Assembly (NCBI RefSeq): GCF_900108855.1
Contig: NZ_FNXY01000008.1
Span: 253,620 to 317,619 of the forward strand
Direction: 5' to 3'
Length of the DNA: 64,000 nucleotides
Origin: Dyadobacter koreensis
Lineage (GTDB): Bacteria; Bacteroidota; Bacteroidia; Cytophagales; Spirosomataceae
The notes beneath the pieces are model-generated. The model was not told where the DNA came from and searched no databases. It worked only from the letters and a program-made list of their open reading frames with translations. Shown piece by piece: positions 36,501-44,968 of this stretch; the stretch's first letter is position 1; every line of letters begins with the position of its first letter. The position numbers were made by a program, and so were the translations under genes.

Positions 36501-37006
36501 AGCAAAGCTTTTCCAGCTGCGTCCGATCCTATTCTCGCCAGTGTTCTTGCTGCCGGTCCTGATAATTTTTCGTCGGTTAGGAAAGTTGCCAAAGTCGGAA
36601 CTGCTTCGTCTTTGCCAATAGTTTGCAGTTGATATATCAAAAATTGTTTGCTTTCCGGTGCTTCGACTTTCGCCAACGCTTCCACGTAAGCTTCGGCCGC
36701 AGTTTTACGCCAGGCTTCTTTTCCAGCCTGAGCAGAATAGTATGTAAATCCACCCAAAGCATACTGTACTTTGCTGTCATCGCCTTTTCCCGGAGCTGCG
36801 AGCATCGTTGCGATCTGAACCAAACCTGGTTTTCCAAGTTCAGCCAGTTCATCCATGCTTTTCTTTAATTGTGTGGCATTATCAGCCGGAAGCTGAGCCA
36901 GTAAGTCAGCGATCCGGGTTGATGTTGTTCTGTTTTTATCTAATTGAGCCATTGCGCCCGTATTGAACATACCGGTTGCAAGCAGCGCATATATAATTTT
37001 TTTCAT
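33560..37006 (-). CDS. Exported HEAT-repeat protein with two DUF1080 (3-keto-disaccharide hydrolase) domains
   Basis: An 1148-residue protein. A signal peptide (residues 1-20, ending in AMAQ) precedes about 680 residues of alpha-helical HEAT-like repeats (units such as 'KVKLASIWAAGKIGGESSLP'). Two DUF1080 domains follow: one at ~728-935 ('FVSLFNGKDLTGWKG', 'GDAGIYLRGTPQVQIWD') and one at ~943-1125 ('YKVLFDGTNMHEW', 'NNGLGIRTPMEGDA', 'HGSPLKFRNIRIKDL'). DUF1080 is a concanavalin-like fold for which cleavage of 3-keto-glycosides has been described. The C-terminal tail is Lys-rich (KKKAKKKK), with no type IX sorting domain seen. It follows the Gfo/Idh/MocA gene by 63 bases. Confidence 0.9.
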   Translation of the reverse strand: MKKIIYALLATGMFNTGAMAQLDKNRTTSTRIADLLAQLPADNATQLKKSMDELAELGKPGLVQIATMLAAPGKGDDSKVQYALGGFTYYSAQAGKEAWRKTAAEAYVEALAKVEAPESKQFLIYQLQTIGKDEAVPTLATFLTDEKLSGPAARTLARIGSDAAGKALLQGLTNAKGNPQIFITEALGGSRYKEAAPAIEKTATSDDLNLRKVSLFALSEIAVPSSEAILAAAAKKVNYLYDEANSTAAYLNYLSRLSLTGNAPIAEKAALSLATNLVDAKQTDTRSSALKIYADSKKRESVPVLVKAMESTDPEYRAAALKLGQKYTMADGTTPWLNALKKAKPEVQAEIIYMLGRAESKDALSTITKSLASKDEKVKLASIWAAGKIGGESSLPALLPILKKGNVEEIKAVKNTLLTLKGNSVVDQLATALPGMPVTAQPAVIDVLAARAASPKMSTVSKLLTSANPDVKTAAFNALKSLATSNDLPQLFTLLNSVSSAEEISAVQKAVITGVKGSGNTTAQSDLILKQITASPADKQSRYLAVLASIGGNKALNAVVSSYNSGDAISKKAAIAALSNWTDASAANELLAIAKKSSDADDFNLALTGFVAGISKSTKTPVNKVLMLHNAIDIAKTDAQKELILKELVKYKTFNALLLAGKYLDEAGAVQQASAQAVMNIALANKNFTGEEIRSLLTKASSALKGQDAEYQKESIRKHLSEMPTGEGFVSLFNGKDLTGWKGLVENPIARSKMSADSLAYKQKKADEIMKSGWSAKNGELVFSGHGDNLCTVKQYGDFEMFVDWKIESKGDAGIYLRGTPQVQIWDTSRVEVGAQVGSGGLYNNAKNPKNPTKLADNAIGDWNNFHITMIGDRVTIELNGERVVDNVILENYWDRKLPIFVKEQLELQAHGNIVYYRDIYVREIPRPEPFVLSDEEKKEGYKVLFDGTNMHEWTGNTTDYTSQNGEMVLDPKGGGKGNLYSKDQYSDFIFRFEFQLTPGANNGLGIRTPMEGDAAYVGTEIQILDNDADIYKDLKEYQYHGSAYGIIPAKRGYLKPLGEWNYEEVYLKGSKIKVTLNGTVITEGDLAEASKNGTADHRDHPGLKNTSGYIGFLGHGSPLKFRNIRIKDLSKTTEAPVQSKKKAKKKK

Positions 37007-37069
37007 GATTTGTTTTAAATGAATGAAACGGTGTAGCTTTCTCTTTTTGAGATCATTACATCTGAATAG

Positions 37070-38344
37070 TTACATAGTCCAAGGTCCGCGCATAGGCTGA
37101 TCGATTAAACGGTTCGCACCTTCGTCATCAATAAATTCCTGTTTTACAGGATCAAATTTCAATGAACGGCCCAAACGAAGTGCGATCAAGCCCATGTTTA
37201 CCAGCGTACAGGAACGGTGTCCGTTTTCTTCATTTAAAGCAAATTTCTGACGACTTTTTACCGCTTCAACAAAGTCGGTAACCTGTGGTTCAGGATCCGG
37301 GAAAGCAGCGAGTTTCTTTTCAAGGTCAGGAATATCCGACCTGAAATTTGGATATAATTTACCTTTTGGACCTTCGATATAAGCTACATTTTCATCTTTC
37401 GCTTCGCCGTCAAGAACGATCTGGCAACCATCTGCATAGGTGTAGGTAATACGTCTCCACGTTCCAACTGCCTCCGTATGCTGCTGCGGTGCGTCCACTT
37501 CCACACTGACTGGAGATGTATCATCTTTACCAAGGAAGTACTGGATCGGGTCAATATAGTGTTGGCCCATGTCACCTAATCCGCCGCCATCATAATCCCA
37601 ATAACCACGGAAAGTCTGGTGAACGCGGTGAGCGCTGTACGGTTTGTACGGCGCTGGGCCAAGCCACATTTCGTAGTCAAGTTCTGCCGGCACAGGCTGC
37701 GGTTCGTTGACAGTTTTTCCAACCCAGTAAAATTTCCAGTCGAAACCGGTATGCTTGCTCACCGTAACCTTCAACGGCCAGCCCAACATGCCACTCTGAA
37801 CTAATTTTTTTATCGGTTTCACGGTTGTTTTCATACCGTAAAAATTATCCTCAAAACGGAACCACGTATTCAAACGGAATATTCTTCCATGCTGCTGAAC
37901 TGCTTCCACTAAACGTTTTCCTTCGCCAATGGTACGAGTCATCGGTTTTTCGCACCAAACATCCTTTCCGGCACGGGCAGCGTCTGCGGCAATGATCCCG
38001 TGCCAGTGAGGTGGGGTTGCAACGTGTACGATATCAACTTCCGGTAATTGGATTAATTCACGGTAATCAGAAAAAGTTTTTACTCCTTTTTCAACCATAC
38101 CCACAGCTTTTTCCAAATGGGTTTTATCAACATCACAAAGTGCTACCACCTTGGTTCCGGCATACGGAATGTGGCCCCGGCCCATAGAACCAACACCAAC
38201 AATTGCCTTTGTCAGCTGATCACTTGGAGCAATAAAGCCTTTGCCCAAGACGTGGCGGGGTACAATGGAAAATGTGGCGAGCGTCGCCAGCGAACCTTTG
38301 ATAAAGTTCCGCCGGGACGAAGAGGTGCCTTTCTTTTCTTTCAT
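37070..38344 (-). CDS. Tat-exported Gfo/Idh/MocA-family oxidoreductase
   Basis: A 424-residue NAD(P)-linked sugar oxidoreductase. The N-terminus carries a twin-arginine signal (SSRRNFIKG, Arg 11 and 12, then a hydrophobic stretch), so the folded protein with bound cofactor is probably exported. Then come the Rossmann motif ('AIVGVGSMGRGH'), 'VHVATPPHWHG', the 'CEKPMTR' motif with catalytic Lys, and the C-terminal domain ('WDYDGGGLGDMGQHYIDPIQ', the usual substrate-binding Asp/His). Families of this kind oxidise sugar hydroxyls, including C3 of glycosides. It is the first gene of the operon with the double-DUF1080 protein. Confidence 0.92.
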   Translation of the reverse strand: MKEKKGTSSSRRNFIKGSLATLATFSIVPRHVLGKGFIAPSDQLTKAIVGVGSMGRGHIPYAGTKVVALCDVDKTHLEKAVGMVEKGVKTFSDYRELIQLPEVDIVHVATPPHWHGIIAADAARAGKDVWCEKPMTRTIGEGKRLVEAVQQHGRIFRLNTWFRFEDNFYGMKTTVKPIKKLVQSGMLGWPLKVTVSKHTGFDWKFYWVGKTVNEPQPVPAELDYEMWLGPAPYKPYSAHRVHQTFRGYWDYDGGGLGDMGQHYIDPIQYFLGKDDTSPVSVEVDAPQQHTEAVGTWRRITYTYADGCQIVLDGEAKDENVAYIEGPKGKLYPNFRSDIPDLEKKLAAFPDPEPQVTDFVEAVKSRQKFALNEENGHRSCTLVNMGLIALRLGRSLKFDPVKQEFIDDEGANRLIDQPMRGPWTM

Positions 38345-38557
38345 TAGTTAAGGGATATTTAGGAAATGTAAATGTTTAGGATTGTAAATAAATTTATTAA
38401 ATACGTGTGAAATTATGACATTATTTAGAATGTAACAATGACGTTGGCGCGATTCACGCGAATTTTATGGGCGAACTTATAATCCGACAATTGTTTCGCG
38501 TAATTGTTTACGTGTTATTTTTCAGCGTATTGATCTTAAATTTGGCAGAATAATATA

Positions 38558-38586
38558 AAAGCTGCAATCGCCAGGATTGCAGCTTT
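38558..38586 (-). terminator. Terminator of the aminopeptidase P gene
   Basis: AAAGCTGCAATC (38558-38569) pairs with GATTGCAGCTTT (38575-38586) around a 5-base loop; 12 bp. The minus-strand tail is moderately T-rich. The remaining ~210 bases up to 38344 contain no recognisable gene. Confidence 0.75.
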
Positions 38587-38615
38587 GTTCATTTAATACA
38601 GTATGATTTAAAACT

Positions 38616-40226
38616 TTATTTTACCAAATCAATCTTCAGGCCATCAATAAAACTTTTCTGAGCTGCCATTTTTTCAACTTCCTCTGATTTTCTTGGTGCT
38701 TGTACAGATAGATTTTCAAAACCATCTTTTTTTATCAAAACATCATCTTCAATTCTAACTGCGATTCCCCACCATTTTTTATCACAGTCGCTGTTTTCAG
38801 GAATGTAAATTCCCGGCTCAACCGTAATGATCATATTCTCAATCAGCTTGTGATAAAGTCCTTTGTCGTGCACGTCAAGACCGAGGAAATGAGAACATCC
38901 GTGCGGGTAATAAAGTCGATTCTGTTTTTCATCTTTCAAAATCCCAAGCCGCACCAACCCGTTAGTAATGACATCACGCGCTGTTTTTTCGATTTCCTGA
39001 AAAGTAGTTCCTTCCCTGCAAATTTTAAAAACGGCTTCCTGCGCCTCAAATACGATATCATAGATCTGTTTTTGCTCTGTTGTAAACTTTCCATTCGCGG
39101 GAAAGGTTCTGGTTACGTCAGCAGAGTAACCATGATATTCGGCGCCGACATCCATCAACACCATTTTGTTGCCAAGGTTGGTTGCGTTATTTTCAATGTA
39201 ATGCAGCACGCAGCCATTCGCGCCTGCACCGACAATTGACGGATAACCGACATATTCTGCACCTAGTTTTTTATGAATAAATTCCTGCACGCCCTGCAAT
39301 TCCAGTTCCGACATCCCCGGCCTGACTGCTTTCATAGCCTCGTTGTGCGCCAGCGCAGAAATTGTGATTGATTTACGCATCAGCTTCAGTTCCTCCGGTG
39401 TCTTGATTTGTCTCAACTTATTAGTATACAGGCTGTAAAGCGCAGGATCCCATTTTGAATCATCCATTTCTTTCAAGAGCGCTTTTGCCTCCGTCGAATC
39501 TTTGAGATTAATTACCTTTTTTATGAACGTATTATTCTTGTACTGCTCACTTTCATCCGCCAGATTTTTGTAGTACTGTGTTAAACGCGGAATCGAATTA
39601 AGCAGCATTGGAAACTGCGAAATTGACATAATATCAGTCATCACTTCTCCGTCAAAATCTTCGGGCAGGGAAGATTTTTTGCGGAATATTTTTACAAGAT
39701 CGTAAGTATCATCTGTTTGTGTTATTTTATCAGAAATCTCTTTCGGAAATTCGAAAATAATTTTGTTGAATTTTGAAAGATTCGGTACGTGTCGCTCAAA
39801 GTCCTCAGCGTTATATACATGAGAAAATCCCATCGCCTTAACATCTTCGATACCAAGTCTTTTGCCTGTCCATTGTTCACGCTGAGGATTCTTTTTCTGA
39901 ACAAAGAATAATTCATTATACGGCTGATTGGCAGAATCCTTTTGTATGTCTTTAAAAATCAACAACACCGAGCTTGGTTCGGTGTAACCGCTGAAATAAT
40001 ACAAATCCGGATTCGCGTGGTATTTGTAATCCACATCATTGGAAAAATTCCGGGTTGGAAACGCGAAGATCGCCATGACCGAATTTGCCGGTAACATTTG
40101 TCTGAGCGCGTCCCTGCGGCCTTTGTGAAAATCTTTGCTGAGATAGTCCGTCGGTACGGGCAACTGAGCAAGACAGTTTACTGCGGCGATGAACAAAGCT
40201 GCAAATGAAAGTGGTATTTTTTTCAT
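38616..40226 (-). CDS. Secreted Xaa-Pro aminopeptidase (aminopeptidase P)
   Basis: A 536-residue metallopeptidase with a signal peptide (MKKIPLSFAALFIAAVNCLA). An N-terminal AMP_N domain ('RRDALRQMLP', 'YYFSGYTEPSSVLL') precedes the pita-bread catalytic domain. Metal ligands are visible in order: two Asp in 'LMDVGAEYHGYSADVTRTFP', His in 'GCSHFLGLDVHD', Glu in 'VEPGIYIP' and Glu in 'VRIEDDVL'. It removes N-terminal residues before proline using two metal ions (Mn in known members), here in the periplasm. Length and motif spacing are normal. It is divergently oriented to the GH13 gene. Confidence 0.93.
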   Translation of the reverse strand: MKKIPLSFAALFIAAVNCLAQLPVPTDYLSKDFHKGRRDALRQMLPANSVMAIFAFPTRNFSNDVDYKYHANPDLYYFSGYTEPSSVLLIFKDIQKDSANQPYNELFFVQKKNPQREQWTGKRLGIEDVKAMGFSHVYNAEDFERHVPNLSKFNKIIFEFPKEISDKITQTDDTYDLVKIFRKKSSLPEDFDGEVMTDIMSISQFPMLLNSIPRLTQYYKNLADESEQYKNNTFIKKVINLKDSTEAKALLKEMDDSKWDPALYSLYTNKLRQIKTPEELKLMRKSITISALAHNEAMKAVRPGMSELELQGVQEFIHKKLGAEYVGYPSIVGAGANGCVLHYIENNATNLGNKMVLMDVGAEYHGYSADVTRTFPANGKFTTEQKQIYDIVFEAQEAVFKICREGTTFQEIEKTARDVITNGLVRLGILKDEKQNRLYYPHGCSHFLGLDVHDKGLYHKLIENMIITVEPGIYIPENSDCDKKWWGIAVRIEDDVLIKKDGFENLSVQAPRKSEEVEKMAAQKSFIDGLKIDLVK

Positions 40227-40413
40227 GTGTTTCTGGCTAATAATTTTCCTTAATCTCTCGTGAATTCTTTATAAGTAATTGTAGTACAAAAAGTTGTATA
40301 TTTAAGTAAAGTGTTGTTTTGCTCTTTCTTTTACCCAATTCGAATGTACTCAAATGTTTTCTTTTTTCCTTTTTTAAACGACTATATGCCAGAACTAAAA
40401 AAGTCATAGCAAC

Positions 40414-42234
40414 ATGGGGAATTTCAAATCTTTACAAGAAATTGATTTTAAAAATCTGGTCAAGCCTGACTATTTTCCTTCACCGCAAGCCTGGGAAGAT
40501 CAGGTACTGTATTTTTTGCTGCTCGACCGCTTTTCGGACGGAAAGGAGAAAGAGTTTATTGATAATACCGGAAACGTTTTTATATCAGGAACGACGCCGC
40601 CTTTTATCACGGAAAATTTTGAAAATGCAATCCAAAACGCGGCGGATGCGACGAACTGGAATGAAGCGGGAAATAAATTTGTCGGCGGAACTTTAAAAGG
40701 TTTGGAAAGTAAGATCGGATATTTAAAACGATTAGGAATTTCTGCGATCTGGATTAGCCCGGTTTTTAAGCAGGTCAAATCGTTGGAAACTTTTCACGGG
40801 TACGGAATTCAGGATTTTCTTGAAATTGAGCCCAGGTTTGGTACCACGCAGGATTTGATCGATGTTGTGAAAACTGCACACGACAATGGTATTTATGTAA
40901 TTCTGGATATAATTTTAAACCATTCCGGTGATGTTTTTGGTTACGAAAAAGGTCAGCCAGATTACCAAAACGGAACAATATTTCCTGTCCAGGGATTTCG
41001 TGACGCGGCGGGTTCTGCAAATCTTCCGTTTTCTGCAATGGATGAAGATCAATTTCCGGATGCAGGTATATGGCCGTCGGAGCTTCAGACGCTTGAAACA
41101 TTTACCAGAAAAGGAAAAATAATTCACTGGGACGATAGTCCGGAATTTCTCGACGGTGATTTTGAATCGTTAAAAGATATCCATCATGGCAACGGCAGTA
41201 CCGATAATTTCCACCCTTCCGAAGCATTGGTCGCACTGACAAAAGCGTATAAATATTGGATCGCCGTTGCGGATATTGACGGATTCAGAATTGATACTGT
41301 CAAACACATGGAAACCGGCGCTACCCGTTATTTTGCTTCCGTGATTAAAGAATTTACAATGGCCGTTGGCAAGGAGAATTTTTATCTGATCGGTGAAATC
41401 ACCGGGGGAAGGTCAAGAGCTTTTGATACGTTGGAAATAACCGGTTTGGACGCCGCCCTTGGCATCGATGACATACCCGACAAGATGGAATATATGGTAA
41501 AGGGATACCGGAATCCGTCTGAATATTTTAGTTTATTCAGGAATTCAGAGCTGGTTCATAAGGATTCGCATATCTGGTTTCGGAATAAAGTAGTTACCCT
41601 TTTCGATGATCATGACCAGGTAAGGAAGGGAAATAACAAGGCGCGTTATTGTGCCAATGATTCCGGAGCAGATTCTCTGATCGCAGTGATCGGGCTTAAC
41701 CTTACTTCGCTTGGCATTCCATGTTTGTACTACGGCACCGAACAAGCTTTTGATGGTGAAGGCGGGAATGACCGGTATATTCGGGAAGCGATGTTTGGAG
41801 GTGCTTTTGGAGGTTTTCGGAGCAAAAATGCTCACTTTTTTAAGGAAAATAATACATGGTATCCTGAAATAGCCAAGATAATTGACGTCAGAAACAAACA
41901 TATACCGTTGCGAAGAGGCCGCCAGTATTTAAGACAAATTTCAGGAAACGGTACTGACTTCGGTTTTCCTGTTATGTTTGGTGATAGAATGAAATCGATC
42001 GTAGCGTGGTCAAGAATTTTCAATGATCAGGAAATTCTTTGTGCTTTTAATACCGATCCGGAAAATGAATTGATTGCTTATGTGACGATTGACGGCACAC
42101 TGCACACTATCAATTCCAGAATGAAGTGTCTGTATGCGTCGGGACCAAGTCCGGTTGAGGTAAATGTTGAAGTCAGGAACGGCAAGGCAGTTCGCCTCAC
42201 CATCCCGCCCTCAGGTTTTGTTATTTATGGATAG
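40414..42234 (+). CDS. GH13 alpha-amylase-family enzyme (intracellular)
   Basis: A 606-residue glycoside hydrolase without a signal peptide. GH13 regions are visible: region I 'DIILNHSGDVF', region II 'DGFRIDTVKHM' with the nucleophile Asp (about 293), region III 'LIGEITGG' with the acid/base Glu (about 329), and region IV 'LFDDHDQVRK' with the stabilising Asp. A beta-sandwich C-terminal domain follows (~500-606). The N-terminus 'WEDQVLYFLLLDRFSDG' is the usual GH13 entry strand. It likely acts on alpha-1,4-glucans or oligosaccharides in the cytoplasm; the exact specificity cannot be read. A hairpin terminator follows. Confidence 0.88.
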   Translation: MGNFKSLQEIDFKNLVKPDYFPSPQAWEDQVLYFLLLDRFSDGKEKEFIDNTGNVFISGTTPPFITENFENAIQNAADATNWNEAGNKFVGGTLKGLESKIGYLKRLGISAIWISPVFKQVKSLETFHGYGIQDFLEIEPRFGTTQDLIDVVKTAHDNGIYVILDIILNHSGDVFGYEKGQPDYQNGTIFPVQGFRDAAGSANLPFSAMDEDQFPDAGIWPSELQTLETFTRKGKIIHWDDSPEFLDGDFESLKDIHHGNGSTDNFHPSEALVALTKAYKYWIAVADIDGFRIDTVKHMETGATRYFASVIKEFTMAVGKENFYLIGEITGGRSRAFDTLEITGLDAALGIDDIPDKMEYMVKGYRNPSEYFSLFRNSELVHKDSHIWFRNKVVTLFDDHDQVRKGNNKARYCANDSGADSLIAVIGLNLTSLGIPCLYYGTEQAFDGEGGNDRYIREAMFGGAFGGFRSKNAHFFKENNTWYPEIAKIIDVRNKHIPLRRGRQYLRQISGNGTDFGFPVMFGDRMKSIVAWSRIFNDQEILCAFNTDPENELIAYVTIDGTLHTINSRMKCLYASGPSPVEVNVEVRNGKAVRLTIPPSGFVIYG

Positions 42235-42238
42235 TAGG

Positions 42239-42259
42239 AGCCGGCTAAGCCGGCTTTTT
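42239..42259 (+). terminator. Terminator of the GH13 gene
   Basis: AGCCGGC-TAA-GCCGGCT (42239-42255) followed by five T. The hairpin overlaps the last codons and stop of the convergent DUF418 gene, so it is used by the GH13 transcript. Confidence 0.75.
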
Positions 42260-43591
42260 CATAGGTTGTATTTTCCAGTAAGTCAGACTTCTCCATAACC
42301 ATTCCAGCGGTCCGAAATAAAAATTTCGTAACCATATCGGGCTGATGATTAACTGGAAAATCCAGATTGCGAATACGACAAAAAATATCTGATAATATTC
42401 AAATGTGGCAAATTGGTTTAAACCATAACCGTAGAAAAACAACGTGCAAACCACGGAATGCGTGATATAATTTGTGAAAGCCATTTGACCGACAGCAGCT
42501 AATCTATTCAGAAAACTTCTGATAACTCCGGTTTTATACAAAACCAGAATGACCGAGACATGCGCCATAACTAAAAATATTCGCTGCGCCGGGTATATCA
42601 GGTCAATCCAGACTATCGGGTGGCTGTCCATATGTGCCAGACTTGCGGCCATGGTTGGAAAATTATAAAACGCGTAATAAGAGTCATACAACACCAACGG
42701 CAAGCCGATTCCGTATCCGATCAGTGCGACTTTTATGTACTGCTTTCTTGTCCATCGGCACGTCAGAAACCCCCATTTGAACAAGGCAATCCCTAACAGC
42801 ATCAGTGCAAGGGGATCCGAAATTTGGTACAAAAAATAAGTTGTCTGCCCTTTCCATGCTTCTTTTCTGATTTTGGCAGCAATAGTTTTATAATCCGATT
42901 TCATGATCCGGGTATTTTCTACGGCGTCCTGTTTATTGGGAATAAATTCCTTTTCTATTTCCCGCCATTCGGTCAGGATTTTGAGTTGTGCAGCAGTCAA
43001 TTTTTTTCCTGCGTTTTTTTCCGCTGTCACTTTCAGATAGTCCAGCCGTTTCGTTCTTATTTCCTGATAAAACTGAGTACTCGTAAAAAAGCCGATAATT
43101 GTAACAATTGGCACACCCCAGACAAGATATTTTGGCGCCGCTTTGCGAAACAGAAAGGCTATCATCCCGATCAGCCCATACGAATAGAGTATATCTCCGC
43201 TCCAAAGGATAATATGTGCATGAATTAATCCGAACACGACCAGCCAAGCCATTCTCCTGTAAAATAGCCAGGTTGCCGACATTGCGGTTTTTTCTTTTTT
43301 TGAAATAAAAAGGAGAATTCCCGCCCCAAAAACCATGGAAAATAAGGCTCTCATTTTGCCTTCGAAAAAGATTATGATAACTGTTCTGACCCAGAAATTA
43401 ATATCTCCGGGATTACTCCTGAACGATTCTGAAAAATAGTTCGGCATCGAAAAGCTGGGAATATTCATGAGCAGAATTCCGAGAAGTGCAATGCCCCGCA
43501 ATACGTCAATCGATTGAATTCGTTCCTTTTCAGAAACTGGAGCAAGGGCAGATTCAGTCGTCAGTACCTCAACAGTAGTGCTACTTTCCAT
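42245..43591 (-). CDS. DUF418-family membrane protein
   Basis: A 448-residue polytopic membrane protein (about ten segments). The N-terminus has 'RIQSIDVLRGIALLGILLMN' (DUF1624/YeiB-like entry) and the C-terminal half has the DUF418 pattern 'GQMAFTNYITHSVVCTLFFY' and 'PLEWLWRSLTYWKIQPM'. A large soluble loop of about 75 residues, rich in Lys and Glu, lies in the middle. The function of YeiB-like proteins is unknown. A GATATA-type palindrome 55 bases upstream could be a regulator site. Confidence 0.85.
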   Translation of the reverse strand: MESSTTVEVLTTESALAPVSEKERIQSIDVLRGIALLGILLMNIPSFSMPNYFSESFRSNPGDINFWVRTVIIIFFEGKMRALFSMVFGAGILLFISKKEKTAMSATWLFYRRMAWLVVFGLIHAHIILWSGDILYSYGLIGMIAFLFRKAAPKYLVWGVPIVTIIGFFTSTQFYQEIRTKRLDYLKVTAEKNAGKKLTAAQLKILTEWREIEKEFIPNKQDAVENTRIMKSDYKTIAAKIRKEAWKGQTTYFLYQISDPLALMLLGIALFKWGFLTCRWTRKQYIKVALIGYGIGLPLVLYDSYYAFYNFPTMAASLAHMDSHPIVWIDLIYPAQRIFLVMAHVSVILVLYKTGVIRSFLNRLAAVGQMAFTNYITHSVVCTLFFYGYGLNQFATFEYYQIFFVVFAIWIFQLIISPIWLRNFYFGPLEWLWRSLTYWKIQPMKKPA

Positions 43592-43645
43592 CTTTCAAAC
43601 GTTTAGCGTGGAAAAAAATTTAAGAGGGTAATTATCGAATTTAAT

Positions 43646-43665
43646 GATATAAAACGTTATATATC
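43646..43665 (-). promoter_or_regulatory. Near-perfect 20-base palindrome upstream of the DUF418 gene
   Basis: GATATAAAACGTTATATATC is identical to its own reverse complement at 18 of 20 positions, centred on AACGTT. It lies 55 bases before the DUF418 start codon. This could be a transcription factor operator or an AT-rich chance palindrome. Confidence 0.35.
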
Positions 43666-43811
43666 AATTATTTAAACTGATCTTATTTAACGGTACTTGG
43701 ACGGTTTATATGTAGATGAAAGGTTTATTGATACCGCAGGAAATTCGTTGGCGGATAGCCAAAATCAGCGGACTGAATACAACTGAATAAAGGGATATGC
43801 GTAACAGAAAA

Positions 43812-43836
43812 AAGCGGAGCCATTACAGCTCCGCTT
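43812..43836 (-). terminator. Terminator of the ScyD-like lipoprotein gene
   Basis: AAGCGGAGC (43812-43820) pairs with GCTCCGCTT (43828-43836) around a 7-base loop, and the minus strand continues into a T run. Confidence 0.82.
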
Positions 43837-43869
43837 CTAGCTAGTTTGATAATATTTCTGACTAAATTT

Positions 43870-44868
43870 TTAATAAGATAGTTTATATACTTTTCCCAAC
43901 GCCATCGAAACTGCCACATAAGATTTGTCTCCAATTCTTTCCAGATCCGTCGGCATCATCAGTCCGTCCATTATAGTACCGCCGCTCGCATTTAAAATTT
44001 TGCCTGTGAAAGGTTTGAAGCCGTCGGGAAGCGCAAAATTCGCAAATGAAACTACCAGAGGCTGATAAGATGCCGTGAGCACGATATCGACGATCGTTGT
44101 AAATCCGCTTTTATATAACGAAATATTTCCTGATTTATCAATTTGCTGGATAGTAGAAATTCCTTCGATAAACGGAAATCCGCTGAGAGAAGAAACAAGA
44201 AATTTATTTCCATCGTAAACGATACCAGTTGGAACGAAATCGATCGGTCCGTCTTTGCCCTCGTAAGGAAGCAATTCAGCGAAAATGCTAAGTGCTTTGT
44301 TCGGGTTTCTTCTCACAATCGCGTTGGCCGCCGCGTCTGTAATGTAAAGATTATCATTTGGTCCCCAGGTCAGGTTATAGACGTTCGATTCATGTTTGTG
44401 GTTTTTAAAACTGGATCCAAGGACAAATAAATTGATTGTTTCACTTGGCAAAGTTGCCGCAAGCATTGGATCTGTTATACCTGGTTTAAAGTTGGAAACA
44501 TCTGCAATAAAAAGTTTACCCAAAACGCCGTGCAGTATATAAAGTTTTCCGTCTTTGTAGGAGAGGTGTGTAAGTCCGCTGGGGGAATTTTCAGGGTTGA
44601 TCACAGATAGAAATCCTGTGATTGCAGGCCAAACTTTTCCGTCTGGTGTGATAACCGAAACTCTTCCCGTGTTGCCATTGCCATCTCCTTGCTCGGTGAC
44701 CCACAGGTAACCATTAGAACCTTGGGTTATCCCTAAGGGTGCCATTAATCCGCTGGCAAATTCTTCCGATTTAAAACTCTGAGGATCTTCGATGATGTCG
44801 TGATCCACACAACCAGCTGCGAAAATCAATAATAGAAGGGCAAACTTTAATAAAAATGAAGTTTTCAT
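43870..44868 (-). CDS. ScyD/ScyE-like beta-propeller lipoprotein
   Basis: A 332-residue lipoprotein with a lipobox (FAAGC, Cys at about residue 20). The mature part resembles the ScyD/ScyE family of extracytoplasmic propellers: 'FASGLMAPLGITQGSNGYLW' and 'VTEQGDGNGNTGRVSVI', then 'SPSGLTHLSYKDGKLYILHG', 'SNVYNLTWGPNDNLYITDAA' and 'FVPTGIVYDGNKFLVSSLSG'. In cyanobacteria ScyD/E belong to the scytonemin cluster, but in Bacteroidota the role is unknown, and no other scytonemin genes are seen. It follows the diheme cytochrome c gene by 100 bases in the same direction. Confidence 0.78.
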   Translation of the reverse strand: MKTSFLLKFALLLLIFAAGCVDHDIIEDPQSFKSEEFASGLMAPLGITQGSNGYLWVTEQGDGNGNTGRVSVITPDGKVWPAITGFLSVINPENSPSGLTHLSYKDGKLYILHGVLGKLFIADVSNFKPGITDPMLAATLPSETINLFVLGSSFKNHKHESNVYNLTWGPNDNLYITDAAANAIVRRNPNKALSIFAELLPYEGKDGPIDFVPTGIVYDGNKFLVSSLSGFPFIEGISTIQQIDKSGNISLYKSGFTTIVDIVLTASYQPLVVSFANFALPDGFKPFTGKILNASGGTIMDGLMMPTDLERIGDKSYVAVSMALGKVYKLSY

Positions 44869-44968
44869 AATGTTGAATTTTTATACGATGTTGATTTGGA
44901 GAATATTACACGATATTACTTAACTACGATGTTGGATAATAGGAATATTTGATATTATTATTATTCGG

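Noticed and set aside
43870..44868. Scytonemin biosynthesis cluster
   Set aside because: Only a ScyD/E-like propeller is present, and no scyA-C or aromatic synthesis genes are nearby.
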